64,000 nucleotides of DNA from Archegozetes longisetosus. Taxonomy: Eukaryota > Arthropoda > Arachnida > Sarcoptiformes > Trhypochthoniidae. Below, one piece after another: positions 50,300 to 59,680 of this stretch (the stretch's first letter is position 1; each line of letters starts with the position of its first letter). Location: assembly GCA_018873245.2 (NCBI GenBank), contig JAEMBT020000007.1:6355129-6419128 (forward strand). Reading direction: 5' to 3'. The notes beneath the pieces were generated by a model. The model had not been told where the DNA came from, did not search any database, and was given only the letters and a program-made list of their open reading frames with translations. The translations under genes were made by a program, and so were the position numbers.

Positions 50300-53200
50300 T
50301 CAACGCATGATTTTACATAGTATTCAATATCTTGATCCATATTTGGCCAGAAAAATCGTTCTTTAATTTTTGCCTTTGTTTTATTGATACCCAAGTGTGC
50401 TGACATGTAATCATCATGAAATGAATAGAGAAGCTCGTGCAAGAGTGACTCAGGTATACAAATTAACAGTTTACTTCGCAACCGACTAATAGGATCGACA
50501 AAGAAAAGTATATTATCTTTTAATACATACTCCGGTTCATAACAACTCGATTCATCTGATTCAAGTGATTTTATAATGGTACCGAAGAATTTATCCTCTC
50601 TTTGCAGTTTAGACATATTTATCATATTAAAACGTGAAACATAAGAAGACACGTCTTGCTCGTCTTCTGATTGCGATATACTAGCCATGGCATATCTTTC
50701 AGTATTTTCAATTATATTTTCAGGAGGATCCACAGGACACCTACTTAGAGCATCAGCGTCCTTCATTAACCGACCGCTGCGGTATACAACATCAAAGTCG
50801 TATTTTTGAAGATGTAAAGCCCATCGTATTAAACGAGGAGAGAGCGTTGACTTTTCTGTTAACCATTTTAGGCTTAAATGATCAGTTACTACTGTGAATT
50901 TCAACCCATGTATGTAAGGTGCAAATTTATCAGTAGCATATACAATAGCAAGACATTCTCGCTCAGAGGTGCAATAGTTGCGTTCTGCTTCACTTAGCAA
51001 ACGACTTGCATTTGCTACTAGTTTCCAACCTAGTTCTTCAAGTTGAACCAGTTCAGCACCTATTCCTATAAAGCTAGCATCACAACGTACCTCTAAAGGT
51101 TTCTTACTATCGAAATGTGTTAAAACCGGTTCACTACTTAGAAGAGTTTTCAATTGTGTAAAAGCTTGCATTTGTTCTGGTCCCCATTGAAACCTCATAT
51201 GCTTCTTTGTAAGTCGAGTCAATGGTTCAGCGACCTCAGAAAAATATGGTATAAACTTTCGATAATAAGATGCTCGACCAATAAATCCTCGTACTTGAGT
51301 TAAAGTTTTTGGTATAGGAAAATTTGTTATTCCCTTTATTTTATCAGGATCTGTTCGAATTCCAGTTGAGTCTACAACATGTCCCAAAAACTTAACTGAT
51401 TCCATGGCCAAAGAGCATTTATTTGGTTTGATTGTAAATCCAGCAGATTTAAGTCTTTGTAATACTTCGCGGATGTGTTTAAGATGACTTGAAAAGTCTT
51501 TGCTGAATACCAGTATATCATCTAAGTAAACTAAGACTGATGAATATTTCAAATTACTTAGAGTTATATCCATAGCTCGTGCAAAACAGGCCGGAGCAGT
51601 CTTCAATCCGAAATTCATTTTTGTATATTCAAATAACCCGTCTTGAGTTATAAATGCAGTCTTCTCACAATCCTTTTTATCTATCTCTATTTGATGGTAA
51701 CCACAATTAAGATCGAATGATGAAAAATATTTTGCTCCTTGTAAACTGCTTAATGCAACGCTTATTGAAGGAAGAGGATATACATCACTCTTAGTTATAC
51801 TATTTAACTTTCGATTATCGACGCACATGCGTTTAGTTCCGTCCTTTTTATCAACTAGAACTACTGGGGAACTCCAAGGGGACTTAGACCGAACTATTAT
51901 GCCCATATCGAGAAGTTCTTGAACTTGTCGGTTTATTTCCTCTCGAAGAGGTGCAGCATATATGTATGGATTTAGATGTATTGGTGGGTGGTCTTCAGTA
52001 TCAATTTTATGTTTGATTATTTTGCAAGTTCCGATATTTGTTGGATCGAAAGCTAACATATCTGCAAATTCATTCATTAAATCTGATAATTGATCCTGCA
52101 TCATATCATCAATCTCCGGACCAGTGTCCATAAAGCCGCTAGCAACAGGAATTTGTATAGGCCTTCCGGTTTTATTGTCTACCCATCTTCCATCAGAGGG
52201 TGACCATCGACCTTTTGTTTCCCATTTCAACGTATATAAAGGACAATCACGTATTGGTCCATTGTGTCGATAAGATTCCACGATATTCAAAGGAATGTTA
52301 CTGCTAACAATAAATTGATGCATTAAGGTGTTCATTTCACGCCATACTCGAAACAGATCATACTGTGCATAAGGCTTATTATTATTTTCAAAGCGTGAGT
52401 ATTTAGAAAGATCACAACTCTTTCCTATGTCGCCATTTAGTTTCAAATGACATATATTACATCGAATACAAAGTTGATCGAAATAATAAAAGATGTTGAG
52501 TATATCGTTTGTCTTTAGCTTAGCTAATGCTATCAATAACTCAAATCGATCAGCTGCGAACTTCATGTCATCAATAAGAGAGTCATTTCCCCTCTGGATA
52601 TAGTTAGCTTGCCTTGAATATATAGTCTTTGGATAGTCTTTATTGTTCTCTTCTGATTCATCATCAAAATCGGAGAGACTACTGTCGCCAGAATCAATGG
52701 GACTACTACAATCAGCATCATAAGAGAATCCTGCATTGCACTCATAATGATAATTTAGATCATCAATATGGTCCATAACTTCTTGTAATGAGTCTGAATA
52801 TTTATTTGAATTTTCTTTATTCAAAGTTTTGCTACATTCATATAAGTTTTCAGAGTTTAGCCCATTAGCATTACTTGTAGCAACATTTCTAGCGATCTCG
52901 TCTTTCTCATTTGCTTCTGTGTTGAAATCACTTCCTGCTATATTTGCTTCATATAGCAGAGGATCCATCATAGAACTCAAAATATCAATATCTTCGTATA
53001 ATGCTTCTAGATTAAGGTTGGTTATTGAGTCGCTACTGAGGCTTTGCAACTCTATATCTTCAAACTCATTTTCAAAATGATTGTTTTGAGTGTCATCAAG
53101 TGTATCGTTAGTCAGTAATTCAGAAAGATCAAATGAGGGGTTAGCAAAATTCATTGTTCTCTTCGCATTATCATGATAAAGACCTATTGTATTCATTGAG

Positions 53201-54144
53201 TTGCGATAACGATCGATAACTTCCTTTGGAATTTGCCATTCGTTTATAAATTCAGTTATTTTGTTTTCAATTTCCCTTTTTTCATATTGCTTGATTTTTT
53301 GATAATTCGTGCTTTCGGCGCATATCGGCTCGTATATGCAAGTTGTAGTCTCGTCACAGCATTTGTAATGGTTGCAATATTTGCAAAGATTCTCATAGAA
53401 ATGAATTGCATTTAAAGGATCATTACTGTCTACAGCCCGTGCATAGATTTGCTTATATAGATATTCAACAGATTTCTTAATATCGTCTTTAGTAAGAAAG
53501 TATTCATCCAATGATTTATTAGGCTCTATAGGCTTAGGTTCCTCTTTTTTAAGTCTTTCTTCATTATCCATGCAAAGAAGAGTGTACTCACCACACAGGA
53601 TTAAAACGTTTGTATACTTACTTACGACTTTATCTTTATAGTTCCCGTGGTTGGTTAGATAAGACTGCCTTCTAGGGCATTGCTCTCCAGATAAACAGCC
53701 AATGGTGAGACAAAATTTACATAGGCGGTTCAAAACCGTTATTATGCTCTCCGCCTTCTCTTCAGCCTTGTCTAAGATTCGACAGAAAACCAAATAGGCA
53801 CGTTTATCTTTTCGAATAATGTCTGCCATAGTCGCATTTAATAGTGGATCGAAATCCGGTTTTGAGAATGCAGCAGCACAAATAGATGGTAACTCATAAT
53901 CGCTTACAATGCTACCGGCAGATATAGTTATAGGTTCATCAGAAAGGTTCACTACAGGAACGCGAGCAATCCCGTTTTTGAGGGTAATATTTTGCTCTTT
54001 CACATATAGTTTGCGCTTAGAAAGTATTGTTGGATTTGACTGCGTATAGCAGTTTGCACTCAGTAAGGTTTTCTTATAGCTTGGCGCACACTTAACAACC
54101 TGCATTCCGTTAGCTGGTATTTCAATATTTTCTATCGCATGCAT
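50203..54144 (-). CDS. pol: Pol: novel Cys-rich region, reverse transcriptase, RNase H, integrase zinc domain
   Basis: A 1,313-codon frame. Codons 1-100 look like the end of the protease/spacer. Codons about 130-640 form an unusual region with three cysteine clusters (about 142-156, 254-275 and 559-577) and an acidic low-complexity stretch (about 340-500). Reverse transcriptase covers about 720-920, with YLDD at 873-876. RNase H follows (about 1015-1135; D1022, T-D-H at 1087-1089). The integrase zinc domain is near the end (H1243, H1250, C1280, C1283). RT, RNase H and the zinc domain are typical Ty3/gypsy; the long region before RT is not part of the usual layout. The frame ends at 50,203, where the integrase core continues in another frame, a lesion. 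No stop or obvious damage inside. Confidence 0.9.
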   Translation of the reverse strand: MHAIENIEIPANGMQVVKCAPSYKKTLLSANCYTQSNPTILSKRKLYVKEQNITLKNGIARVPVVNLSDEPITISAGSIVSDYELPSICAAAFSKPDFDPLLNATMADIIRKDKRAYLVFCRILDKAEEKAESIITVLNRLCKFCLTIGCLSGEQCPRRQSYLTNHGNYKDKVVSKYTNVLILCGEYTLLCMDNEERLKKEEPKPIEPNKSLDEYFLTKDDIKKSVEYLYKQIYARAVDSNDPLNAIHFYENLCKYCNHYKCCDETTTCIYEPICAESTNYQKIKQYEKREIENKITEFINEWQIPKEVIDRYRNSMNTIGLYHDNAKRTMNFANPSFDLSELLTNDTLDDTQNNHFENEFEDIELQSLSSDSITNLNLEALYEDIDILSSMMDPLLYEANIAGSDFNTEANEKDEIARNVATSNANGLNSENLYECSKTLNKENSNKYSDSLQEVMDHIDDLNYHYECNAGFSYDADCSSPIDSGDSSLSDFDDESEENNKDYPKTIYSRQANYIQRGNDSLIDDMKFAADRFELLIALAKLKTNDILNIFYYFDQLCIRCNICHLKLNGDIGKSCDLSKYSRFENNNKPYAQYDLFRVWREMNTLMHQFIVSSNIPLNIVESYRHNGPIRDCPLYTLKWETKGRWSPSDGRWVDNKTGRPIQIPVASGFMDTGPEIDDMMQDQLSDLMNEFADMLAFDPTNIGTCKIIKHKIDTEDHPPIHLNPYIYAAPLREEINRQVQELLDMGIIVRSKSPWSSPVVLVDKKDGTKRMCVDNRKLNSITKSDVYPLPSISVALSSLQGAKYFSSFDLNCGYHQIEIDKKDCEKTAFITQDGLFEYTKMNFGLKTAPACFARAMDITLSNLKYSSVLVYLDDILVFSKDFSSHLKHIREVLQRLKSAGFTIKPNKCSLAMESVKFLGHVVDSTGIRTDPDKIKGITNFPIPKTLTQVRGFIGRASYYRKFIPYFSEVAEPLTRLTKKHMRFQWGPEQMQAFTQLKTLLSSEPVLTHFDSKKPLEVRCDASFIGIGAELVQLEELGWKLVANASRLLSEAERNYCTSERECLAIVYATDKFAPYIHGLKFTVVTDHLSLKWLTEKSTLSPRLIRWALHLQKYDFDVVYRSGRLMKDADALSRCPVDPPENIIENTERYAMASISQSEDEQDVSSYVSRFNMINMSKLQREDKFFGTIIKSLESDESSCYEPEYVLKDNILFFVDPISRLRSKLLICIPESLLHELLYSFHDDYMSAHLGINKTKAKIKERFFWPNMDQDIEYYVKSCVDCQTKKAPNLQKAGLLVPVKWEDHLKNGELTF

Positions 54145-54319
54145 TTTGTTTAATATTTTTGGGGTTTTGGACTTTTAACATCAATCATTTCGTTTTCCTT
54201 GAATGCTGCAGAATTAAACACAATATTATTATTATAGATATCGATCACCGATTTAGATGTACGATGAAAGTCATATCCTAACAATAGGTCTAAGTGAAAT
54301 TTTAAAACAACAACAGCAG

Positions 54320-54730
54320 TTATAGGTATAGAACGCTCTTTTTATCATCAAAGACAATAATATCGAGCTGTACTTGGCCGCTAATTTTTACAGGCTTTGA
54401 GTTAATTCCAGTAATTGGTCTACCTGTATACTTTTCAATGTTAAGACCAAGTTTTAATGCGAGATCATGAGAAATCATAGTATTCTCTGAACCCGTATCA
54501 ACCAATGAACAAATTTCACACCCTTTTATTTTTACATAAACAAACATTAATTTGTTTTTACACTTGGGTACGTAGGGATGTATCGCTTGCTGGACAGTGT
54601 GACTCAGTCCTGCATTGTTTTGTTTAGACCGATAAGGACTGTTTTCTCTTGATCGGTTACCTTGTTTATACGGACAATTTCGTAAATGATGTCCAGGTTC
54701 TTGACAATTATAACATATACCTTTACCTTC
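54320..54730 (-). CDS. CCHC zinc knuckle and aspartic protease of the retrovirus (broken)
   Basis: One open frame carries a nucleocapsid-type knuckle (C-x2-C-x4-H-x4-C at about 54,675-54,716), a basic linker and the first half of a retropepsin with the active-site triplet D-T-G (LVDTGSEN at about 54,488-54,505). The frame stops at 54,320. The second protease half (a L-L-L-G-Y-D-F motif near 54,270) is in another frame, which itself ends in TAA at about 54,155. Gag upstream is also in a different frame (change at about 54,730-54,760). So the knuckle is in frame with protease rather than with gag. Whether this was once a programmed shift or is mutation cannot be told from one copy. Confidence 0.75.
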   Translation of the reverse strand, partial: EGKGICYNCQEPGHHLRNCPYKQGNRSRENSPYRSKQNNAGLSHTVQQAIHPYVPKCKNKLMFVYVKIKGCEICSLVDTGSENTMISHDLALKLGLNIEKYTGRPITGINSKPVKISGQVQLDIIVFDDKKSVLYL

Positions 54731-55727
54731 GGTATTTCGACTCAGCCTTTAATTTTGATGAAAAATTAACACAAACTCGTTTCGGAGCTGTGTTTCTCCT
54801 CGAGTTAAAATCGTCTCTTGGTAGAGAACGTCTGAACTCTGTATTTTGAGAGTTAAACCCATTTCTATTATAGTTAGGGCTTAAAGATCTGCTATCGCGA
54901 CTTACGCGTGTCTCATACCTGTCCCAGTTTCGATTGCCACGACGAAAACTATTTTGACCATTATATTGTCTGTTTGACTGGTATGAGGCATTACTTTGAC
55001 GGCTATTATTTTTTAAAGTATGAGTGAGATTTCTTACCATATCTCCAAAATTTTTCATTAAAGTAGATAACTCTGTTTCCGACCTACTTTCGGGAATACC
55101 AGAAGTTTCGCACTCTTCAATGCCACGTTCTATTTGTTTTGCCCTATCTATGAATGCGTTCATAGTTTTAGGAGCATGAGACCGTAGCACTTTTGCAATA
55201 TCAGGTTTCATTCCCTGATACATGTACTCCATCATATCGCTTTCATTCATGCTATCATCTAATTCGAGACACAAATCTCGTTTAGCAAGAATGTAATTGT
55301 AAACACTTTCGCCTAAGGCTTGCTTGCGACGTCTTAGTTCGCTGTGTAAATAACTTTTGTGGTTAGTAGAAAGTAAGTCTGTGGTGATCAGATGTTTGAG
55401 GCTTTTCCAATCTGTTGGAGCATTTACGCCTGCACGCTTAACATTCTGGTCATACCACAGTAGACCATAATCTCTAAGATATGTGGGAAATTTGCGCAAC
55501 TTAGCAGCATCATCCCAATTATTTGCATCTGCGTGATACTCGAATTCTCGTAGCCACTTTACGAGTTCTCAGGTATCGCGACCTGTGAAAGGCTCTAATC
55601 TTAAGCTACTAGATGTAGTCATTGACATACGGACTACATCTGATACAATATCTTTAAGTTCCTTAGCCGTCAAAGCAGTCACTTCTGAACTAGAAGTGGA
55701 TAACTCGGATTGCCCCCTAATTGGCAT
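54723..55727 (-). pseudogene. gag: Gag of the retrovirus, with internal stop
   Basis: Probable start ATG at 55,727 (MPIRGQSEL). An upstream in-frame ATG at 55,883 exists but lies within likely leader sequence. The frame stops at a TGA (55,571-55,569) after FTGRDT and then runs open again in the same frame from there to 54,723. The second part contains a Ty3-type Gag domain (WKSLKHLI, SELRRRKQALGESVYNYI, MMEYMYQGMKPDI) and a Ser/Arg/Asn-rich tail. The CCHC knuckle is missing from this frame and follows in another. A single nonsense change in gag is the simplest reading of the TGA. Confidence 0.8.
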
Positions 55728-55963
55728 TTTAATAAAACTAAAAAAAATCAAAGAAGTGTTTCTTTCCTTTATTTGTGTGTTGTTCCTCTGTGATTCAGTC
55801 GACGCAACCACCGCGAAGCCAATGCTGGTGACCAATTGCAGACACTGATTACGACCACAGTGCAGACCACACAATTTAAACACAAAGGGTAAGAATTGAC
55901 AACTTCATTTATACTTATAACTTCAATACAAACAACAATGATTTCTATACATCTTCAACTCCT

Positions 55964-55981
55964 ATCCCAGCGGTGCCTCCA
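55964..55981 (-). promoter_or_regulatory. Primer binding site, tRNA-Thr(AGT)-type
   Basis: Two bases inside the 5' LTR, the minus strand reads TGGAGGCACCGCTGGGAT. That is complementary over 18 nt to the 3' end of animal tRNA-Thr(AGU) as I know it (…CGGTGCCT-CCA). The tRNA would prime minus-strand DNA synthesis. Confidence 0.8.
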
Positions 55982-55983
55982 AT

Positions 55984-56479
55984 TGTAAAGTCTGGATCTT
56001 TGATAGGAGCGTGTATGAAATCAAATTTTAAAATATAAGCACTTTATTTAACATAACCACAATAATAAAATTACATAAGATTTCACAGGATTTTAACACT
56101 GGAAAAAAGAGCGAAAAATTTAAGAGAAACATGACATTTTATAGGAACAATAGGCGGGTTAAATTAGAAAATGTTTTACAATGATAGGCTAAACCCTTTA
56201 AGGTTAATAGCGCATTTAGCTAAGATTGGAGGATTGTTTAACTAGGACATACTTAGGTAGGTTTTAAGAGTTGAAATATGCTTACTATCAGCTGTCTTCA
56301 TAACTTATACAGTTGAGACAAGCATGTGAAGATTTCTTTTGTACAAACAAAAGATAATCTTTAGATCAGTAATAAAAGTTGACATATACGGTGAGTTATG
56401 AAAATTAGTTTTAAAGATATAGGTTATTACAAATGTATTTTGGTATAGGTCTAATTTAGGAGACCAAGACGTTATTACA
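55984..56479 (-). repeat. 5' LTR (496 bp)
   Basis: Promoter-side LTR of the minus-strand element. Same length as the 3' LTR, with three substitutions between them. The following ATAT (56,480-56,483) is the right half of the target duplication. Confidence 0.95.
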
Positions 56480-57393
56480 ATATTTGCGAAAACTTAGGAT
56501 TAAATCAAGAAATAGTCGCTATTATACTAAAAGAAATAATATGTACATTCCTGATAATGTGAAGCAACGAAAAATTTCAAACATCGACCTAGCAATAAAT
56601 CGAAGGTTGCTGCAGATGATCAGTCATCTGCTCATTATTACACACAAACATCAAGCCTTTTCGAAGAGAATGAAATAGAAGAGAAGGAGATCGAGCAATT
56701 ATTAGAAGAGTATCCTTGTCAAGACAGAGGAAGGGGTAATGCGTAAAATATATTTTAGACGTATGATTGTTGATCTTTTATTTCAGTTCAACAAACAATT
56801 GCAACTAAGCCTTGAACGTAAATATAAACAGTTGTTTGATCAGAATGGTGTCTACTATGAAAAGTTGATAATCAATGGCTCACAACTCTACCAAAAATTG
56901 AAACAAAGTGTAGATTTCAAATCTTATGCCTCCAAATATTCAAATTATAATAAAAACTCAGGTATATAAAAGCGCCTTCAATAGCCTAAGTTCTATTCCA
57001 CATTTACTTTTGCTAGCAGATGAAGTGAAAGCTGTTCTCGCTACTCTTATTTTACAATATATCTGCGAAAGCTATTCAATGATTACTCTTTACAATACTC
57101 GTCGACCTAATGTTAAAGGCAAGATTATTTTCATTATCGCCTCAAAGTCAGTTGAAAGTATGTTAGAAATGGTTGACTCGATTCACGGTGAAGTACTACT
57201 CGATGGAACAGTTATGCCAAAATCTAAAATTGCTAAAGGATTGTATTATGTATTCATGTGTTATTTTGCCCTTTCATTGAAGTACTCAAAAGACTTCGCT
57301 GACGTTCTCATGTGTATTGAAAGACTGTTTTTGAAGTGGTCTTATTCGAAATTCTCAGTCAAGAACATCTTACAAAAGTTGTTAAAAATTTAA
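56480..57393 (+). pseudogene. SAMD3-like gene, 3' part (continues after the retrovirus)
   Basis: Directly after the target duplication the interrupted exon resumes with LRKLRIKSRNSRYYTKRN, which fits the W-x-x-x-L-R-x-K-F-K segment of SAMD3-like proteins. It changes frame in an A-run near 56,568, continues as an acidic stretch and ends at a G|GTAATG donor (56,735). A further exon (ending 56,961) joins in phase over a 58-bp intron (56,962-57,019) to the last exon, 57,020-57,393. That exon is the family's C-terminal domain (IHGEVLLDGTVM, then YYVFMCYFALSLKYS, then WSYSKFSVKNILQKL). Joining of the first two exons here does not keep frame. AATAAA at 57,558 is a plausible polyadenylation signal. 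Confidence 0.65.
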
Positions 57394-57844
57394 TTTTAAA
57401 AACAATTGAACGTGCTTTCAATTGTTCATTGATTATATTTTCAATTTTAAATATTAAAATTATCAAAATTTTAATTATTATCAAATATCTCATTTAATGC
57501 TTTTAGAATTACAAAAATGTATATCTAATATTCATGAATGAAACAATTGTACTTATTAATAAAGAAATTATTGCATCTTTAAAAATATTTATGAATGTCT
57601 TTTAATAGATTTAAATTCATATCAAATAACATTCCGTCCATCTTATTATAATTATATAAATGTCTAATATAAGACGTTTGAATATCTTGAGCTTAAGACA
57701 TGCGTAATGTCTATAAGACGTTTGTATATCTTTAGTGTAAGACATGGCAACTTCTTCGTTTTACGCGGTTTTTGAGTAGTTCAGAAGTATAATATTAGAC
57801 GTATACATAAAAATTTTTTTGAGTGTAGAACTATTGCATGTTAT
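57394..57844. other. Spacer with subterminal AAGACGTTTG repeats
   Basis: Contains two copies of a block AAGACGTTTG(A/T)ATATCTT…AAGACATG about 60 bp apart (57,672-57,750) and the GAGTGTAG end motif. No ORF. Confidence 0.5.
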
Positions 57845-58261
57845 ATGCTGCGTTGTGATGCAAGAAATAATGTAAATTACAATGCACTAGTATTTCACAA
57901 AAATGATCAACGATTATCTAAACGACTAATAATTGACTTGCAAATGACTATAAAGAGCTTCATTAAGAATATATTGAAAGGAATTTTAAAACTTTCTCTT
58001 TTCTTAATAATTGAGATTTTCTCTTTAACATTTCTTGTTTCATTATTTAATGCATTATTCATTATGTTAACAACCATACCCATAGCAACACCCTTTATCA
58101 CGGACTCATCGTCACGTGAGGATTTCCATAGTAAGATGTTCTATCTATTTAAGCTGTCACATTCCCAAGCAATAATTTGTATTAACAAAATATCGGCATT
58201 TTGTCATCAACTTATCAACTTTTTCAAAAGAATCAGTTCATATAATTTCTATATTTATTGA
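57845..58261 (+). CDS. Hypothetical membrane protein, 138 aa
   Basis: An open frame with a hydrophobic middle (about aa 45-82: two membrane-helix candidates including LSLFLIIEIFSLTFLVSLF) and a basic C-terminal part. No family recognised, no signal peptide at the start, and no partner exons that I could place. In AT-rich DNA a hydrophobic frame of this length can arise by chance, so it is only weakly supported. Confidence 0.25.
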   Translation: MLRCDARNNVNYNALVFHKNDQRLSKRLIIDLQMTIKSFIKNILKGILKLSLFLIIEIFSLTFLVSLFNALFIMLTTIPIATPFITDSSSREDFHSKMFYLFKLSHSQAIICINKISAFCHQLINFFKRISSYNFYIY

Positions 58262-58803
58262 TAAAAAGTTAATATAAATTACTTGGTCAGTTTTGTGAGA
58301 TAGGGTGAAGGCTATAACTCGAGAACCACTCAATGTTTAAATTAATGTATATATCAATGGACTCTGCTCCATGTGGCAAATACTTCAACCTATATCACTG
58401 ACCTTGGGTCATAACATTGGTTAGGGGAGGGATTCGGGGAGTCCAAATTTTTTAAATAAGATATTGTACACCTATATATTATTAATCAGCATAACTTAAG
58501 AAGTAAAAAAGTCGCTGGCCACGCCCCTCTAGGGCCGACTTGAAACCACGCCCACAAACAATTATTTCATTTTAATCCTTATGACACATAAATTCAACAT
58601 ATATAACACTTATGTTGAAATTCATTTAGGGGACGGAGCTATAATTCCTTAAAGTTTAATTTTGAAACTTTAAAAATTAATATCTCAAGAATGGGAGGGG
58701 TAAATACGGTGGAGGTTTTACTGAGATCTTCTAAATATCATTAACTATAACATGTAAACCATAGTATTCGAATGAGCTCGTACTCGAGATCATACAAATT
58801 CAT
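58262..58803. other. No gene seen
   Basis: Some locally GC-rich words (CCACGCCCCTC, CCACGCCCAC) resemble debris of GC-richer repeats like that at 33.5 kb. No structure I can delimit. Confidence 0.4.
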
Positions 58804-59220
58804 TTAACGTCATTTGATTTTTTCGACTTTGAAAGCCGAGTTTCGGGTTGACTCTAATACGGAGTGTATTTCGATTTTAAAATATATAAAATTAATCGCT
58901 TGGAATAACTTTAGACAAATCAAATCCGTGCTCCTTCACAAAACTATCATAACGTTAAAATAAGCATGTGATACACTGATTAGAAACAATCTTCGATTCT
59001 GAGCGTTTTTATGATCTTATTGACCATAACATTAAATAAACTTAAAAACTGTAACTGTTAAAATAAGGTTAAAAAAGATCTCAAGCATCGTCTCCCAGTT
59101 ATTATATATCTGGAGTTATTCCAAGCGATTAATTTTATATATTTTAAAATCGAAATACACTCCGTATTAGAGTCAACCCGAAATTCGGCTTTCAAAGTCG
59201 AAAAAATCAAATGACGTTAA
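58804..59220. mobile_element. Inverted-repeat element (MITE), 107-bp arms
   Basis: The arms 58,804-58,910 and 59,114-59,220 are reverse complements with a single mismatch that I can see, around a spacer of about 200 bp. The outer ends read TTAACGTCATTTG. If TTAA is the duplicated target, the layout would suit a piggyBac-like MITE, but TTAA could equally be part of the arms. The near identity of the arms suggests recent origin or gene conversion. No transposase. Confidence 0.75.
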
Positions 59221-59405
59221 TTGAATTTGAACGATCTCTTGAACTAAAAGATAACAAAATCAATGTTTTAGGAAAAGAACTTAAAGATGTTAATAACTAT
59301 GATGAACAAAAAATTCAGACTTTTCTAAACAAAAAACCTGTAATTAGAAACAATAAAGAAAGAGCTAAACGACGTTTAATGAATACTCTTTCTTTAACTT
59401 TATAA

Positions 59406-59680
59406 TCAAAGTATATGAAGAATTATTAATTCTATATAAATGATTACTGAAGAACTAATAAATTATGCTAATTAAAAATTTAAATCACTTTGTTCTGAAA
59501 ATAAAAGATTATGGTGTTGGATTTATATTTTAAATTGCGTTTCAATTGTATTTGGTATAATCTTACTATATTTTATCTTTATATTTAAAAACAATTTAGA
59601 ACGTAGGAAAGATAACTTATCTCCTTCAATGACATTGTCATATTAAGTTATTAATAAAATATCCGGTTTGGGTTTATATA
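59406..59680 (+). other. Fragment with a membrane-helix ORF end
   Basis: A short open stretch (about 59,470-59,646) ends with one hydrophobic helix (W-C-W-I-Y-I-L-N then IVFGIILLYFIFIF) and a basic tail, then a stop. Similar helix-plus-tail fragments occur at about 60,365-60,440, 60,625-60,722 and 60,835-60,890. They look like decayed copies of small membrane-protein ends, or the residue of one broken gene. Not identifiable. Confidence 0.25.

Larger units (their letters stand above)
44000..56479 (-). mobile_element. Endogenous retrovirus, Ty3/gypsy (errantivirus-like), full length but defective
   Basis: 12,480 bp from LTR to LTR, transcribed on the minus strand. The order is 5' LTR (right), PBS, gag, CCHC knuckle, protease, pol, integrase, two envelope-like regions, a small ORF, PPT and 3' LTR (left). 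The flanking ATAT at 43,996-43,999 and 56,480-56,483 is the target-site duplication; 4-bp ATAT-type targets are typical of errantiviruses. The element is well above the 7-8 kb usual for the group. The extra length is a large insertion in pol, a second envelope region and a long 3' segment. Coding lesions: a stop in gag, a frame change before the CCHC knuckle, one within protease, a stop before the long pol frame, and one in integrase. It cannot make intact proteins as assembled. Confidence 0.93.
42013..57828. mobile_element. Putative composite DNA element carrying a C2H2 / SAMD3-like gene pair
   Basis: CTACACTC at 42,013-42,020 is matched by its reverse complement GAGTGTAG at 57,821-57,828. 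Both are followed inward by an A/T run with ATTTTT. Just inside both ends the motif CAAACGTCT recurs (TTCAAACGTCT once on the left; twice, inverted, on the right at about 57,660-57,740), resembling subterminal repeats of DNA transposons. Between them lie the two damaged genes described next, and the retrovirus, which was inserted later. Without the retrovirus the unit would be about 3.3 kb. I could not find a target-site duplication, so the boundaries remain a hypothesis. Confidence 0.3.
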
